Shown piece by piece: positions 37,301 to 48,912 of a DNA stretch of 64,000 nt. Every line of letters starts with the position of its first letter. Position 1 is the stretch's first letter. A model generated the notes under the pieces. The model was not told where the DNA came from and made no database searches. It was given only the letters and a program-made list of their open reading frames with translations. The position numbers and the translations under genes were made by a program. Source of the DNA: Lithospermum erythrorhizon (Eukaryota > Streptophyta > Magnoliopsida > Boraginales > Boraginaceae); assembly GCA_019722365.1 (NCBI GenBank), contig JADFUC010000335.1, forward strand, positions 868,001 to 932,000, given 5' to 3'.

Positions 37301-38089
37301 TGTAACGCCTGCCCGCACAATCGGCTGCTATTAGATTTGGACTGCCTTTACAAACTAATTATTTTATTTTCCAAAGACGTTGTTCTCACTCACATGCTCA
37401 ACACCGAGAAAACTTCTCCTGGGTCACCCATCTTAAAATTATCTCAGTTCAAGCACGCTTAACAATTGAGTTCTTTATAGGATAAGCTTCTCTCCGAAAA
37501 GAAGATGCAAATTTCGGGTGATAATGAGTAGTACCAATCAAATCTTTATCGTACCATATCGGCCACACCACACACACACACAATATTATCATTTTTGGGT
37601 CGTGGGTATTACAACCTCTTCCCCACTTAAATACTCAACGACCTCGCTGAAAGCCACAACACATCCAGACCGTACTCATCCGTAAGCGCGGTGATTCTAG
37701 AGGTGGCTCCCACGGCCTTAAGAGAGGTGTCCCGCACTTTGCGCCGCATAGCACTCAGTTCTACGCCCGACTCCGGCCATTCCGATACACTGCCCGGCAC
37801 ACAATCGGTCGGTATCGCTATTGGATTTGATGGACTGGCCTCTACAAAACCATCACATGTCTTTCCAAAGACGCTTTTGTCCTCACTCACGTGCTCACTA
37901 GGAAACTTCCCTGGTCACCTATCCTAGAATTACCTCCCGTGTCGCGACGCTTAACAATGAAGCTCTTATAGGATGGTACTCGAAAAGAAGATGCATCTTG
38001 GTGATATGAGTAGTACCAATCAAATCTTAATAAACATATCACACACCACACACACACACACACATACACACATTTTTGTCGGTATTACA
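37301..38089 (-). mobile_element. TRIM-like short LTR retrotransposon derivative
   Basis: Two direct repeats, 37301-37613 (starts TGTAACGCCTGCCCGCAC, ends GGGTATTACA) and about 37786-38089 (ends GGTATTACA), flank only about 170 bases. TGTAA...TTACA termini are typical of LTRs. On the minus strand a purine tract, AAGTGGGGAAGAGGT, lies directly before the TGTAATACC start of the left copy, as a polypurine tract should. The minus-strand sequence after the right copy (TGTATCGGAATGG) faintly resembles an initiator-tRNA-Met primer site. LTRs of about 300 bases with so small a non-coding interior fit a TRIM or a heavily deleted element. No clean target duplication is visible. Confidence 0.7.
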
Positions 38090-40821
38090 CTTTATTCATT
38101 GGAAGGTTTTTTCACATTGGCCAAAAAACAAATAAAAAACATTAATAATAATGTAGTAAAAAATGTTATTTCTATATAATTGATCAAAATAAATCAAACA
38201 AGCACCAAAAAACTCAAAGCTGCAATGAATAAGTATAAAAATATCACTGATTACATACCTTCGCGATTAAATTGGCCAAACAATCTTCAATATATAAATA
38301 AAAAATCAAAAATTAATACAAAATTTAATCCCTCATGAAACAAGACATAAAATATAAAGTTTAAAAAATTACTTATGACTCTAACATTATGCATAAATTA
38401 ATCAAATAATTAATAATACAACATTATTCACTACACCAATCAAATAAACACTAAAAATTCAAAGAAATTAACAAAAAGTAAATTGAACAAGCAAAAAATA
38501 AATTAAAAAAAAATCTCCTAGGAAATTGCATTTTCCATTACCGTAACAATAACGGGATTTACCTATTTAATTACATATTTTGTATGCCTTTATTATAATC
38601 CAAATCAAAAATTGAAACAAAAAAGAGAGAGGTTTGAAGATTTGAAAGAGAAGAAGCAATTGAAACTAGCAAAAATGGAAACTAGATCTGTTTTGGAGAC
38701 CTCATAGGTATATACGATTTTTGTGCTAAAATTTTGAAGCTAAAATGACGAAAATGCCTCAAGTAATATTAACCATTAGATCAAACAATGCTTAAGAATC
38801 AATGATCTAAGGATTGTAATTTGTTTAGTAATAAGATGCTAAAGAAAACTCCTTAGTAATTAAATATTTACTCTCCCTGCTTTCACATTCTAGATAATTG
38901 ATTTGGGCGTGATGTAGAAGCGAAAAGTAATTATCTTATGTTCATTGTCCGGATATAAGCTCAAAAAGCTCCTAACTAAAGAAATATCAATGGTTGCTCC
39001 ACCTAAAATTTTTGAAGAATACCACAAGTCAACCCTATTATTTGCTCTAAACACACAAAAAAATCTTATTAATAAAATGCTTCTGACACAAATCAAGGCT
39101 TAAACGACTAATTTACCCCTTCCGTATACTTTTCCCCATAACTTAATAACTAAGTTATTCCACTCCCCACCCATTTCATCTCATTACTCTCCCCCACTCT
39201 CCCACCTAACATTTTCTCTAAATTTTTTTCACATACCCAAAAGCCTATAGACTTCAAATAATAGGCTATTCAACTGTAGCTAATTTCGTATTATTTCGTT
39301 ATTACGGTATTATTTCAATTACTCTAAACAATTTCGTATTGTTGTTTGTGTATATTTCTCGTGCCTTGATGTTGTTATGTGTTTTATTTCACAAAAGTTT
39401 GAAATTCCCTTATAGTTTTCGTGGGTTTTGATGTTGTTATTTGTGATATTTGTGTTTTATTTGACAAAAGTTCAAATCTTTTAGTTTTTCGTGGCTCACG
39501 ATGTATAATCCGATGTAACTTAGTATAAAGACATTATAATATGTTATAACTCAAGATAACACATTATAATAAGGTTATAATCCTCAAGATAACTTAACAG
39601 AATTAGGTATAACTAAATTTCATAATGTCAGCTTTATAATTTTAAAAAATATTATTTTAAGAATAGTTGATAATTAGAGTTTCAATTCGATTTTAGGGAT
39701 CCGTGACGCCCCCTTTCAAGTTAAGATATCGATAGTCCTGGCAACAAACCAATGGACCAATGGAGTGTATGTCATAAGTTCATTCAATGCTCGGCATAAC
39801 GCAAAGCAGGACGCGCACAAGCTTCATGACGCAGAGGTTTGAGGATTATAGGAATAAGTCAAGCCAGTACCCTATCAAGTGGTACGTAACTCCGCCGATA
39901 AACTATGCTTTTCAAGGAGGTTGCTTTTGCAATCTTGACAAGAGTTGAAGATCGTTTCCGCTTTTATGCTTTTTGATTTTTATGATGTAACATTCTCGTG
40001 GTTATTTTTGAACTATATAAGTTATAACTCGCAGAAAGTGCACGTTGATGTACTTTTGTCTTTACTGTTTCATATCTCCGTATATTTTCCTCATTCTTCT
40101 TCTTATTAATAATAAAATTGATCAGACAAGATAATCTAAAAGCATTCGACATACCATGATTATAACGTATTATAACATATTATAACGTATTATAATGTAT
40201 TATAAAGAAAAAAGACAAATGAATCTAGGGAAGAAGAACAAATGAGGGAGAAAGAGAAAAAAAAAAAGAAATTGGAAGCAAGAATGAAATCAGAGGGCTG
40301 AAGTCGAAATAGATTCGATTGATTTTAATAAAATTAGTCATTTTACATGAAAAATATGATATTTTGTTAATAAAAAAGATTTTGTGTGTGTAGGCGTAGT
40401 ACCGTTTGGTGGTGGTTTTGCAAAATTTCCTTTGACTAGCAAATATCAACAGGGTTGTTCCACCAGACCAACCCACTTAGCACTATCTTGACAAGTAACA
40501 TCTTATGTTGATTGAAAGATGCACCTATTTCACTCTGAATGTTCCAAAAACATTTCGAACATACATGCTTGTATCATTGTATATAGTTACTAGATACATT
40601 ATTAGTCACCCATCATAATAATTAGTAGTATATAAATACCGAAAAGGAACATGTATCATTTTTGGTCTACTTTATCATTATGTTCGTGTTGATCGATCAA
40701 ACATCATGTGGTATCGATAATATTGAGAATAGGATGCGATAATCACTCAATACATATTTATAATTTTACAAAGACCGACTGACAGGCAACAAGTCTTGGT
40801 CTCTTGAAGTACGTAGGAGTT
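38090..40821. other. Gene-poor intergenic region
   Basis: No gene recognised. It contains the 3' flank of the Aux/IAA gene at its right end, AT-rich sequence, and a short tandem array at 40161-40205. A patch at 39700-39960 is GC-richer and non-repetitive, but I can assign no domain to it. Confidence 0.4.
40161..40205. repeat. 10-base tandem repeat (TATAACGTAT)n
   Basis: Four units and a partial fifth of TATAACGTAT with single-base variants (TATAACATAT, TATAATGTAT). Related TATAATATGTTATAAC words occur at 39535-39585. Confidence 0.9.
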
Positions 40822-42575
40822 TTAGATTTTGTCTCCATTCTTTAGCAATTTCAACCTTTGCACTGTCTGTACAAAACTTCTGCAGAAGTATGATTTCAAA
40901 TTTAGATCACTGCTGTAATTAGAAACAAGCAAACACTGAAACTAATCTCAATTTATGTGAATTACAATTTGATAATATGTGGATCCATTTTTTATTAACC
41001 TCTTTAAATGTTGAATTAAAAAAACAATTCAATTGAAAATACGAGTTATATATATGCTCCTACATACCCCCATGGTTGATCTCCAGCAAGCAGCCAAGCA
41101 CCATCTTTAGCTTCATATGTGAGCTTGTAGCCCTTATTCTTTTCATTACCTACAATGATAATTATGTCACTATTACCAAAGTATAAAAGAACTCATAAAA
41201 TCAGTTTTTTTGTTTGAATGATCTATTTTAATTATAAATACTCTATCAATAGTATAATTAATTTAATTTTAAAAGTCCATTCTAATTGAGATTTTCTATT
41301 ACATCATTAATATAGTATACCCAGACTATCTCCAATCCAAAATTATCACGTTAAATCGATGAGAATTTTGACAATCAATTATTAATTATTTGTTATTCTA
41401 ATAAATATAAAATTTTACAAGTTAGATTCATTTTTAAAAAAATAGTTTACAATATATTTTCTTATAATTTTTGAAGTTATAGTTTAAGAGTAATTGATGG
41501 TCAAAGTTCCACATCGATTTTCCAAAAACAATAATCATTTCAATTGTTAGTGATTGTAAGCTTAAACAAAAATAAAATGCTTTATAATGAGATTTACTCC
41601 AAACCAAACAAATTATTAGTACAAATTAAAATAGAAACGAACGATTCATTGAACTTACATGTCCCAAACATGAGCATCAAGGAGTCTGTGAGAGCCTGAA
41701 AAGAGTGATGGGCAGTGAGGTCAATTTTTCTTGCTATTCCAACACCCTCCATCTTTACCTTCACGTACATTGACTTTGGATTTCTTCCACCATAAATTCC
41801 ATCACCATTTCTTCTGACATTATTACCCCCTCCATTTTCTACTCTGATTTCGTAGTTATTCAAGATGTTTCCCGCTAGGTTATAATAGCATATCTTCTTC
41901 CTCCATTTATTTAGTGGTGGCCATCCTATCACGCCCTTTTCCTCATCATTTCTGTAGGAAATTAAATTATTAATAATTGATTAATCGATTTAGTTTAATA
42001 AATCACACAACACGGTTAAGAATTCATGAATTCCATCCCGAAACCAATGTCAACATGGGAATAACCCAAACAAATATCGTCTATTATGTTTTGATATAAT
42101 CAATGTGCAATGAAGCGAGTTTTACTCAATAAACACAAAGTAATAAAGACAACAAATTAAACGTTAACCGTTTAGCAGTGCCTGATCTAGGAAGCTAGGT
42201 TAAAGGATTTATTACATACGTTTTATTTTGAATGACGTAGGTAGCGTTTTTTAATCGAACAAATTTAAGCGCTAAATTCTTAAAATTATCGAAAAACAAA
42301 TGATTGAGTAGAACATACTTGTTTAAGTGGATTGATGAATGAGTATGATCACGGGGGTTGTTGTCTGAGCGATCTTCATCACCATTATTATTAGCCTTCC
42401 AAACAAACAGGGACAAAGTTTTTGGGACAACATCTGAACTATTAACCTCTTCTTCATCAATACCATCAAAGGCTTTACTATAACATCTTTTCTTGATTTC
42501 CTGCTTGTTGGTCTTCATCATCTTACTGTTCTTATTATTATTATTTGAAAGTGAGAGTGAGAGTTCAAGCTCCAT
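40822..42575 (-). CDS. Aux/IAA transcriptional repressor (IAA29-like)
   Basis: Short-lived nuclear repressor of auxin response that binds ARF proteins, recruits TOPLESS-type co-repressors and is degraded through TIR1/AFB. Exons: 42319-42575, 41659-41951, 41068-41149, 40822-40879, giving 229 residues. Domain I is the EAR motif MELELSLSLS at the very N-terminus. Domain II degron is GVIGWPPLNKWRKK. Domains III/IV (PB1) include MYVKVKMEGVGIARKIDL, SFQALTDSLMLMF, YKLTYEAKDGAWLLAGDQPW and FVQTVQRLKLLK. I chose the ATG at 42575 because domain I follows at once, as in Arabidopsis IAA29, and because a TATA box at 42624-42635 leaves the in-frame ATG at 42611 too close to be in the transcript. The IAA29 assignment is tentative; the family is certain. 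Confidence 0.92.
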
Positions 42576-42623
42576 TTTAAAGTGAGAGTTACTATACATA
42601 GATTGCTTCAATGATATATGGCA

Positions 42624-42635
42624 CTATATATAAAC
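42624..42635 (-). promoter_or_regulatory. TATA box of the Aux/IAA gene
   Basis: GTTTATATATAG on the minus strand, about 50 bases upstream of the chosen ATG, which predicts a 5' UTR of only about 20-30 bases. Confidence 0.6.
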
Positions 42636-42646
42636 TCGTAATTCTT

Positions 42647-45600
42647 CTTTGGAAATAAATAAATTTTTCTTTAATGTGTTGGTTCTATTGTTGTTGTAGT
42701 AGACAATATAGGTAAGAAGCATCGACATTTTCCCAAAGTATGTCTCAATCAATGTTAGACTTTTAGCCGACCCAATTGATCTTATGTTCCCATACTTAAT
42801 CCTATATTGAGCCGACAATTGCCTTCCCTTTAATTTCAACAAACTTCCCTTTTATTTATTACTACTACGAATTATTGAAAACTTATCGTACGTAAAACTC
42901 AATGAAAGTGCAACAAGTCGTGCACACACTCACATTTCAAGAAAACTATAGTTTTTTGTCTAAACATTTCAATGATTTCATCTGTTCATTGTACGGATAT
43001 TAATAGTTAATTATCATTGAAAATATCACTACATACATGAGGTTTGAGATGAAATGCATTCACTTTTAGTAGATGGTTAATACTCCGTATAGATTAATGT
43101 TAACGTCAAGGCTTATAATAAGGCTTCATTATTTGGTTTGAATTATTTTAAAGGTTTAAGTAATTATATTTAATGAACCTAGTTAAATTGAATTGGTTCG
43201 TTAAACACAATCACCTATATATAATAATCCCAAAAAAAAACACAAATTAAGGCAAATCCTTATGTGCAAAGAAATTGCTTATTTAGGTAATTACTTTAAT
43301 TGATGTTGAAATTCATATTGAATGGATGAAATGTCACATGGGTTGATGGTGTTTTTCAAGAACATATTATTTTGTGCTGTGGGCACCTAATGCTGACAAC
43401 TGCTACTATATATGTACACTTGAGAGATGCTTTGTGGCACTATTGGTGGTAAATTGGATCTTGCAATCGGAGAAAGATATTAGGACCATTACCCCATGAT
43501 GAAAAAGCCACTATATGTAAAATGTGGTCGATGATATTTTACAATTAAAATTATTTTTCCCTTCTTGATATTTTGGATGTTATCTTCAATTCATATGATA
43601 ATCTTGAATTCATCTTATTAAGATTTTTTTATATTAGAATGTATGTAGGTGTCATGTAGCATAAGCGTGCATACTTCTTCAATTACTATTATTATTATAT
43701 GATTACAAAATAAAATAAAAATCAATCAATCACGAGTGTGAAAGGAAAATGGTCCCCTTAATCCAGCGAAGAATGGGGATTTATAAAACAAGAGCATCAG
43801 ACAGGACTTATATTATTTGAGTATGATTTCACAGAAACAGTAGCACCTCAAAACTTAGTAGTATATGCATGCAGCTTATTTACTGTCTCTGTACTACTTC
43901 CACGAGACATGCTTTTAAACTTCGGTTTCATGTCATTCATTGCACTTGCTATCCATTCTTCACCACTGCATTTTCTATCAAATCTTGCATAATTAAAATA
44001 AGTAGAAACATTTCTCTAGCCACTTATTAATGATAAGTAGACTTTCCAAAGACAAATTAAGTTGGACTAATATAAGTATGCAAGGTCAGCTCAGATTCCC
44101 CGTAAGCTCAATTATGGCAGAACCTTTATCAAACATAACAACCATTTTTTTTTTTGCCAATATATCACTTCAATAATAATAAGAAGGAGTAACAAAAAAT
44201 ACCCTTTTGGAATAAATGACAACTAAAAGTTAATTTGAGATTCACTATAATTATTTGATTTGATTTGAACTTTTTTCACGAAAATTATAACTTAGACATC
44301 ATTGAATGAAGTGTCCCAAAACTACGAGCATGAAACCGCAGTTTCCCTCGCCTTATCCAGTTATCCACAGGATTCAGTGAACTCAAGAGACTACCAAGAA
44401 GGAAACACAATAGGATTTCATGTCTTAGTTCTATAGAACAATGAATATAAAAAACCAAGAAACATATGTTCCCAATATGTCCCATTTTACTTGTCTAGAT
44501 TTAGTGAATTATTATGCAAAGACCACATCACTTACTACGCAAGATAGCTAACAACACAATTACATAAAGGTTGCACAGATCAGAGGAACTTCACATATGT
44601 TGTCTGTCTCCTTAAGAACAAAGCAAAGCTTGGGTTTAAATCAGAATAAGAATCAAATAAATGGACCATATATCATATGTGTCACACGTGGGTGTTACAC
44701 AAATCCACAAGGAGGAGAGTATATGGCCACTAAAATGGCCAATTGATATAGAGTATTCATGATCACCGGTCTTGATCAAACCACGTGGTGGTCTCGTGTC
44801 ATGCTACAGGACCACTTGTAATGTTTGAAAAATCAGCTTTGGCGATGCTCATACTATGCATTTAATTTCTTGGGGTTACATAGGAGTAATTAAGAGCATC
44901 ACTTCTTAAGATTGTAATTGTCATGGTAAGGGATTAAACGGGCTTTGGAATGAAGGCGAAACAAATTGTAAATTACGGAGTAGTGTATGGATCGACGATT
45001 TGGTCTTCGATAATATAATTAACATTTTAGTTTCTTTAAATCATTGGTCTGCATATTTAATTTGATCATTAAGGACATTGTATAAGTATATCTTATTTTC
45101 AAAACATGATTTTGTTTTCAAGTTTGAATAGTATTTGTGTTATATGTATTTTAAATTATCATATGGAAATTACATATAATATATTTACAATTATAAGTCT
45201 TATGATTCTCATTGACAAGTAGGGTTAACTTCATAAATATTTGATTCCTGAAACTTCTATTTAAACGAGATATTGAAAAAATGTAATTCAAAACTTATCT
45301 CAGTTTACTAAATAACATTGAGTCTCAGCTCAATCCGTTACTAGGCTTGTGAAAGAGTCTGAAAGCTTGTTTCGACTCAAACGTTCGATTTGAGATTCGA
45401 TCCAAGTAGAGCTCGAATGTTTAGTTCGGGTCAATTCAAGATGAAGGCTCGCTTCGGCTCGAACAACTATATAATTTTTTTAATTTTTCATATTTTAACA
45501 TTTCGAATTGTTGGAATCGAACCTCAAACCTTTAAATTTTTCCAGCTAAATAAAATTTCAGATTTTTTTATTCGTTTAAAATGTGATCCGACCTGAATTT

Positions 45601-45884
45601 TTAAATCATTTTTGTTCGACACAAAAAATGTTCGACCTATTTAAACCGTTACTCTCAGCAAATAGTAAGTTATAATAAATTTTAAACTAAAGCTAATTGA
45701 CCACGGCTGCTATAATCACATCCCAAATAGTAAAAATAATAATGTGAATTTACTATTTGTAAGTTTAGTATTGAGGAAATTTCATATAGGGGCAAAATAG
45801 TAATCACAAAAGTCCATCTGGTTTCACCGTCTTAGATCCAATACACATCAACACCATTTTGAAGCAAATCAAAGAAGAAGAAAA
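42647..45884. other. Divergent intergenic region between Aux/IAA and coatomer epsilon
   Basis: Non-coding, AT-rich. It should hold both promoters. G-box cores (CACGTG) occur at about 44696 and 44783 (CCACGTGG), 1.1-1.2 kb before coatomer epsilon. A block at 45340-45620 rich in TTCGACTCAAACG/GGCTCGAA words looks like a degenerate transposon fragment. A 66-codon minus-strand frame at 44285-44485 matches nothing I recognise. Confidence 0.45.
42741..42746 (+). promoter_or_regulatory. Candidate auxin response element
   Basis: TGTCTC, the canonical ARF-binding word, about 165 bases upstream of the Aux/IAA start codon. A second TGTCTC lies at 43884-43889. A six-base word occurs by chance often, so only the position makes it suggestive. 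Confidence 0.4.
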
Positions 45885-48788
45885 ATGGCAGCAATAGGTC
45901 CAGATCCACTGTTCGCACTTCGCAACAACTTCTACTTAGGAGCATACCAAACAGCGATTAACAACAGCGAACTCCCTAATCTCTCCCCCGATGACATCAT
46001 CGAACGTGACTCCCTCGTTTTTCGATCTTACATTGCTATCGGAAGCCATCAGGTACCCTTTATTATTATTATTATCAAACTGGACAATCTTTTTGGGACA
46101 AAAGAACTATTACGGATCCAATTCTATTTGGATGTGCAGCTTGTGATAGGAGAGATCGATGATTCTGCTGCTACGGCTCTTCAGGCTGTCAAATTGCTTG
46201 CGATGTACCTTGCCACCCCCGAAAACAAGGTAATGCTTGTTACGAAATTCGGGATTTGGTTTTGTGTTGAATTCGATTGTGAACAAATTTTGTGTATTGA
46301 CTAATTTAAGTGTTTTCGACGATATTGATATGGTATTGGTTTATTGTGTGTTTTGAGTTGGAGATTTGATTCTTTGTGGTAGATCCGTGTTGCGTTTTGA
46401 TATAGAATACAGTTTCACATGGACTACCATCCTCACGAGCAAGATCACACCCTTTATTAGCTGTTTGGTTCATTAACTTTATAGCTTTGTAGTGTTAAAT
46501 TGGGAAGGTGGGTATGTGTGGGCGGGGGGTGATGCGGTAAGTGTGGATTCATGGGAAGTGTAGGAAACAGTTAGTTGTCGTGTTTCCCTTTATTTTATTG
46601 GAGTAGTAGAAGTGACAAGGATTATAATTTTGTGATGGATATTTGGTTTTGGACTATTGTATGTTCTTCATAGTAACTACATTAGATTTGATCATGGTAG
46701 CACGACAGGCATTGCAGAAATGAGAAGTAATAAATTTTTCAATGGTCTCATCTGTGCAACTGATTGCTGGGATGACGTTCATATTGGGTCAAGTGACATA
46801 GATATTCCCTTTCATATGCTCATTTAGGCAGAGCTGGGAAGGCACTAAATTTTAAGAGATTAATTTTCATCCACCTGTGATGGACCAATAATACAACATT
46901 AATTTTGTCTTGGAATTCCTAACTGGAAAAAGGAAAAAGAGAAGTGCAATCAATGATTTTTTTATTGGCAGGAAATGGTGATTTCAAGCTTGCACGAGTG
47001 GTTGGGTGATCCTGCTATTGGAAACAATCCTACTTTACGTCTCATTGCAGGAACAATATTTGCGCACGAGCAAGATTACAATGAAGCTTTGAAGCATACA
47101 CATGCTGGAGGCTCCATGGAACTGTGAGTTCATTGTGTTTTGTACATGAATGTGGATCTTACTCACACGTGGTTTGTACCAATTGACATAGATCATCATC
47201 ATTTATCGAACTTTTGAGATTGAAAACAGTTCTTTCTTGTGTCAATATAATCGGAGTTCTTTAATGTTGACATCCTTTTCTTACTTGTCCCTTTTCTCAT
47301 CAAATTTTCTCCGAGTAACATGGATGCCACAAACTCTTCTTTTCAAGCGGTTGTTAAATCTTGTCTTACAATTTTCTATTTCACACTCTTGGCTGGTTAT
47401 GCCAGTGTCATACATGTATGTGTTTTTATGAACGCATACACCTGTTGTGAGTGGGCCCAACCTGTGACTGTCTGACCTGTTTTTTATTGTTCAACGAGCT
47501 TGATAGTTTGGAAGTAAGTTGCTCCCACCTTTTAATTTTTTCCCTTTAAAGTAAGTTAAGGCTCATGTGACTCTTGTTGTAGACAATGGCTGCCAGTAAC
47601 CTTGTCATCATTATAGCATGCATATTCTTATAAGTGACTGTTGTGTTTTTTGATTGTCCAAAACGTGTCATTTTCATGGAGCACAATAACATTACGAATT
47701 GACACTAAGGTAGAGAATGGAAATGCATAGAGTGGTGAACCTTGCTCTCGAAGTTATCATATACGATATTTTGAATATTATTCGAAGGTTTAATTGATCT
47801 TTGAACAAATGCAAGTTTTATGCTAGAGTACATCATCTTTATCATCCTAATACTTTCAGGCATGCACTCAATGTCCAAATCTTTCTCAAGATGCATAGAT
47901 CGGATTATGCCGAGAAACAATTGAGGATTATGCAGCAAATTGATGAAGACCATACCTTAGCTCAACTTGCAAATGCATGGCTAAATGTGGCTGTGGTATG
48001 TGCTTCTAATTCATTGAATTTTCTTGGGGAAAAAATAAAAATGACAATATATCTTCCATTCTCATTGTTATTTTTTGGATCAGGGTGGTTCCAAGATTCA
48101 GGAGGCATATCTCATCTATCAAGATTTCTCCGAGAGGTATCCAATGACTAATTTGGTCCTTAACGGGAAAGCTGTTTGCTGTATGCACATGGGAAACTTT
48201 GATGAAGCAGAAACACTCTTAGTTGAAGCTCTAAACAAGGCAAGTTCTTGAACATAATATTTGTTGGTCTTATTGGGATTGCAAAACTGTGACAAAACTA
48301 GCAATCTCTTTTTAGAAGATGGCATTATGGACTACATATGAAATGTATATTCAATTCTCAAGTGAATTGATAATGAATGGTTCTATAATCTAAGGAAATT
48401 AAGAGAACTTGATATTTACTTTTGAGTGATGATGCCACCTATCTGACTACTGTTAGTATTGTTTGCATCATAATGTATCATGTTTTCTTATAGTAAACGG
48501 ATATCCGATTATTTGTGTAGGATGCAAGGGATCCAGAAACATTGGCCAATTTGGCTGTCTGCAGTCTTCACATTGGGAAATCGTCATCACGCTATCTCAG
48601 GTATAGAACCCTTGTATAATGAACTGTTATATTGGCATATTTAGTATGATAACTCAATACTTTTGCTTACTTTCCTCATTCTTGATTTTTGCAGCCAGTT
48701 GAAGTTGTCTCACCCAGACCACATGCTAGTTAAACGTGCATTAAGCGCTGAAGAGACTTTTGACAGAGCAGTCCAAACCATTACCTAA
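45885..48788 (+). CDS. Coatomer subunit epsilon
   Basis: Epsilon-COP, a TPR-like solenoid subunit of the COPI coat for Golgi-to-ER and intra-Golgi vesicles; it binds alpha-COP. Exons: 45885-46052, 46140-46229, 46972-47123, 47860-47995, 48084-48239, 48521-48600, 48695-48788, giving 291 residues (plant epsilon-COP about 290). Family segments: PDPLFALRNNFYLGAYQTAI, LRLIAGTIFAHEQDYNEALK, ALNVQIFLKMHRSDYAEKQL, GKAVCCMHMGNFDEAETLL and LSHPDHMLVKRALSAEETFD. The start context (AAGAAAAATGGC) is good. Intron 5 has a GC donor (AAG|GCAAGT). An AATAAA lies at 48907-48912. No sign of damage. Confidence 0.95.
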
Positions 48789-48906
48789 AGACCAGAGGGA
48801 CTTGTTGCTTCTGTTCGGTTATGGGGTTCTATACTACCAGAGCTGCAGAGTGATAAATCTCTTTACTTTTATTCATCATTCAACCTGAGCCAGAGATTTG
48901 TTATTG

Positions 48907-48912
48907 AATAAA
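48907..48912 (+). terminator. Candidate polyadenylation signal of coatomer epsilon
   Basis: AATAAA about 120 bases after the stop codon, followed by a T-rich stretch. Confidence 0.4.

Noticed and set aside
33750..38870. Possible large element bounded by similar TTAGTATT/ACTCCTTAGTAATTA words at about 33760 and 38860.
   Set aside because: The similarity is short and AT-rich, no target duplication or internal transposase was found, and chance is likely.
42576..42611. Upstream in-frame ATG giving an Aux/IAA starting MKQSMYSNSHFK.
   Set aside because: A TATA box at 42624-42635 places transcription start at or after this ATG, and family members with this domain I begin directly at it.
44285..44485. 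66-codon minus-strand frame with leucine-rich start as a small gene.
   Set aside because: No family similarity, no splice partners and no promoter signal; length is not unusual for chance.
44690..44800. G-box pair as a promoter of coatomer epsilon.
   Set aside because: The motifs are over 1.1 kb from the start codon and CACGTG words occur by chance; noted only in the intergenic entry.
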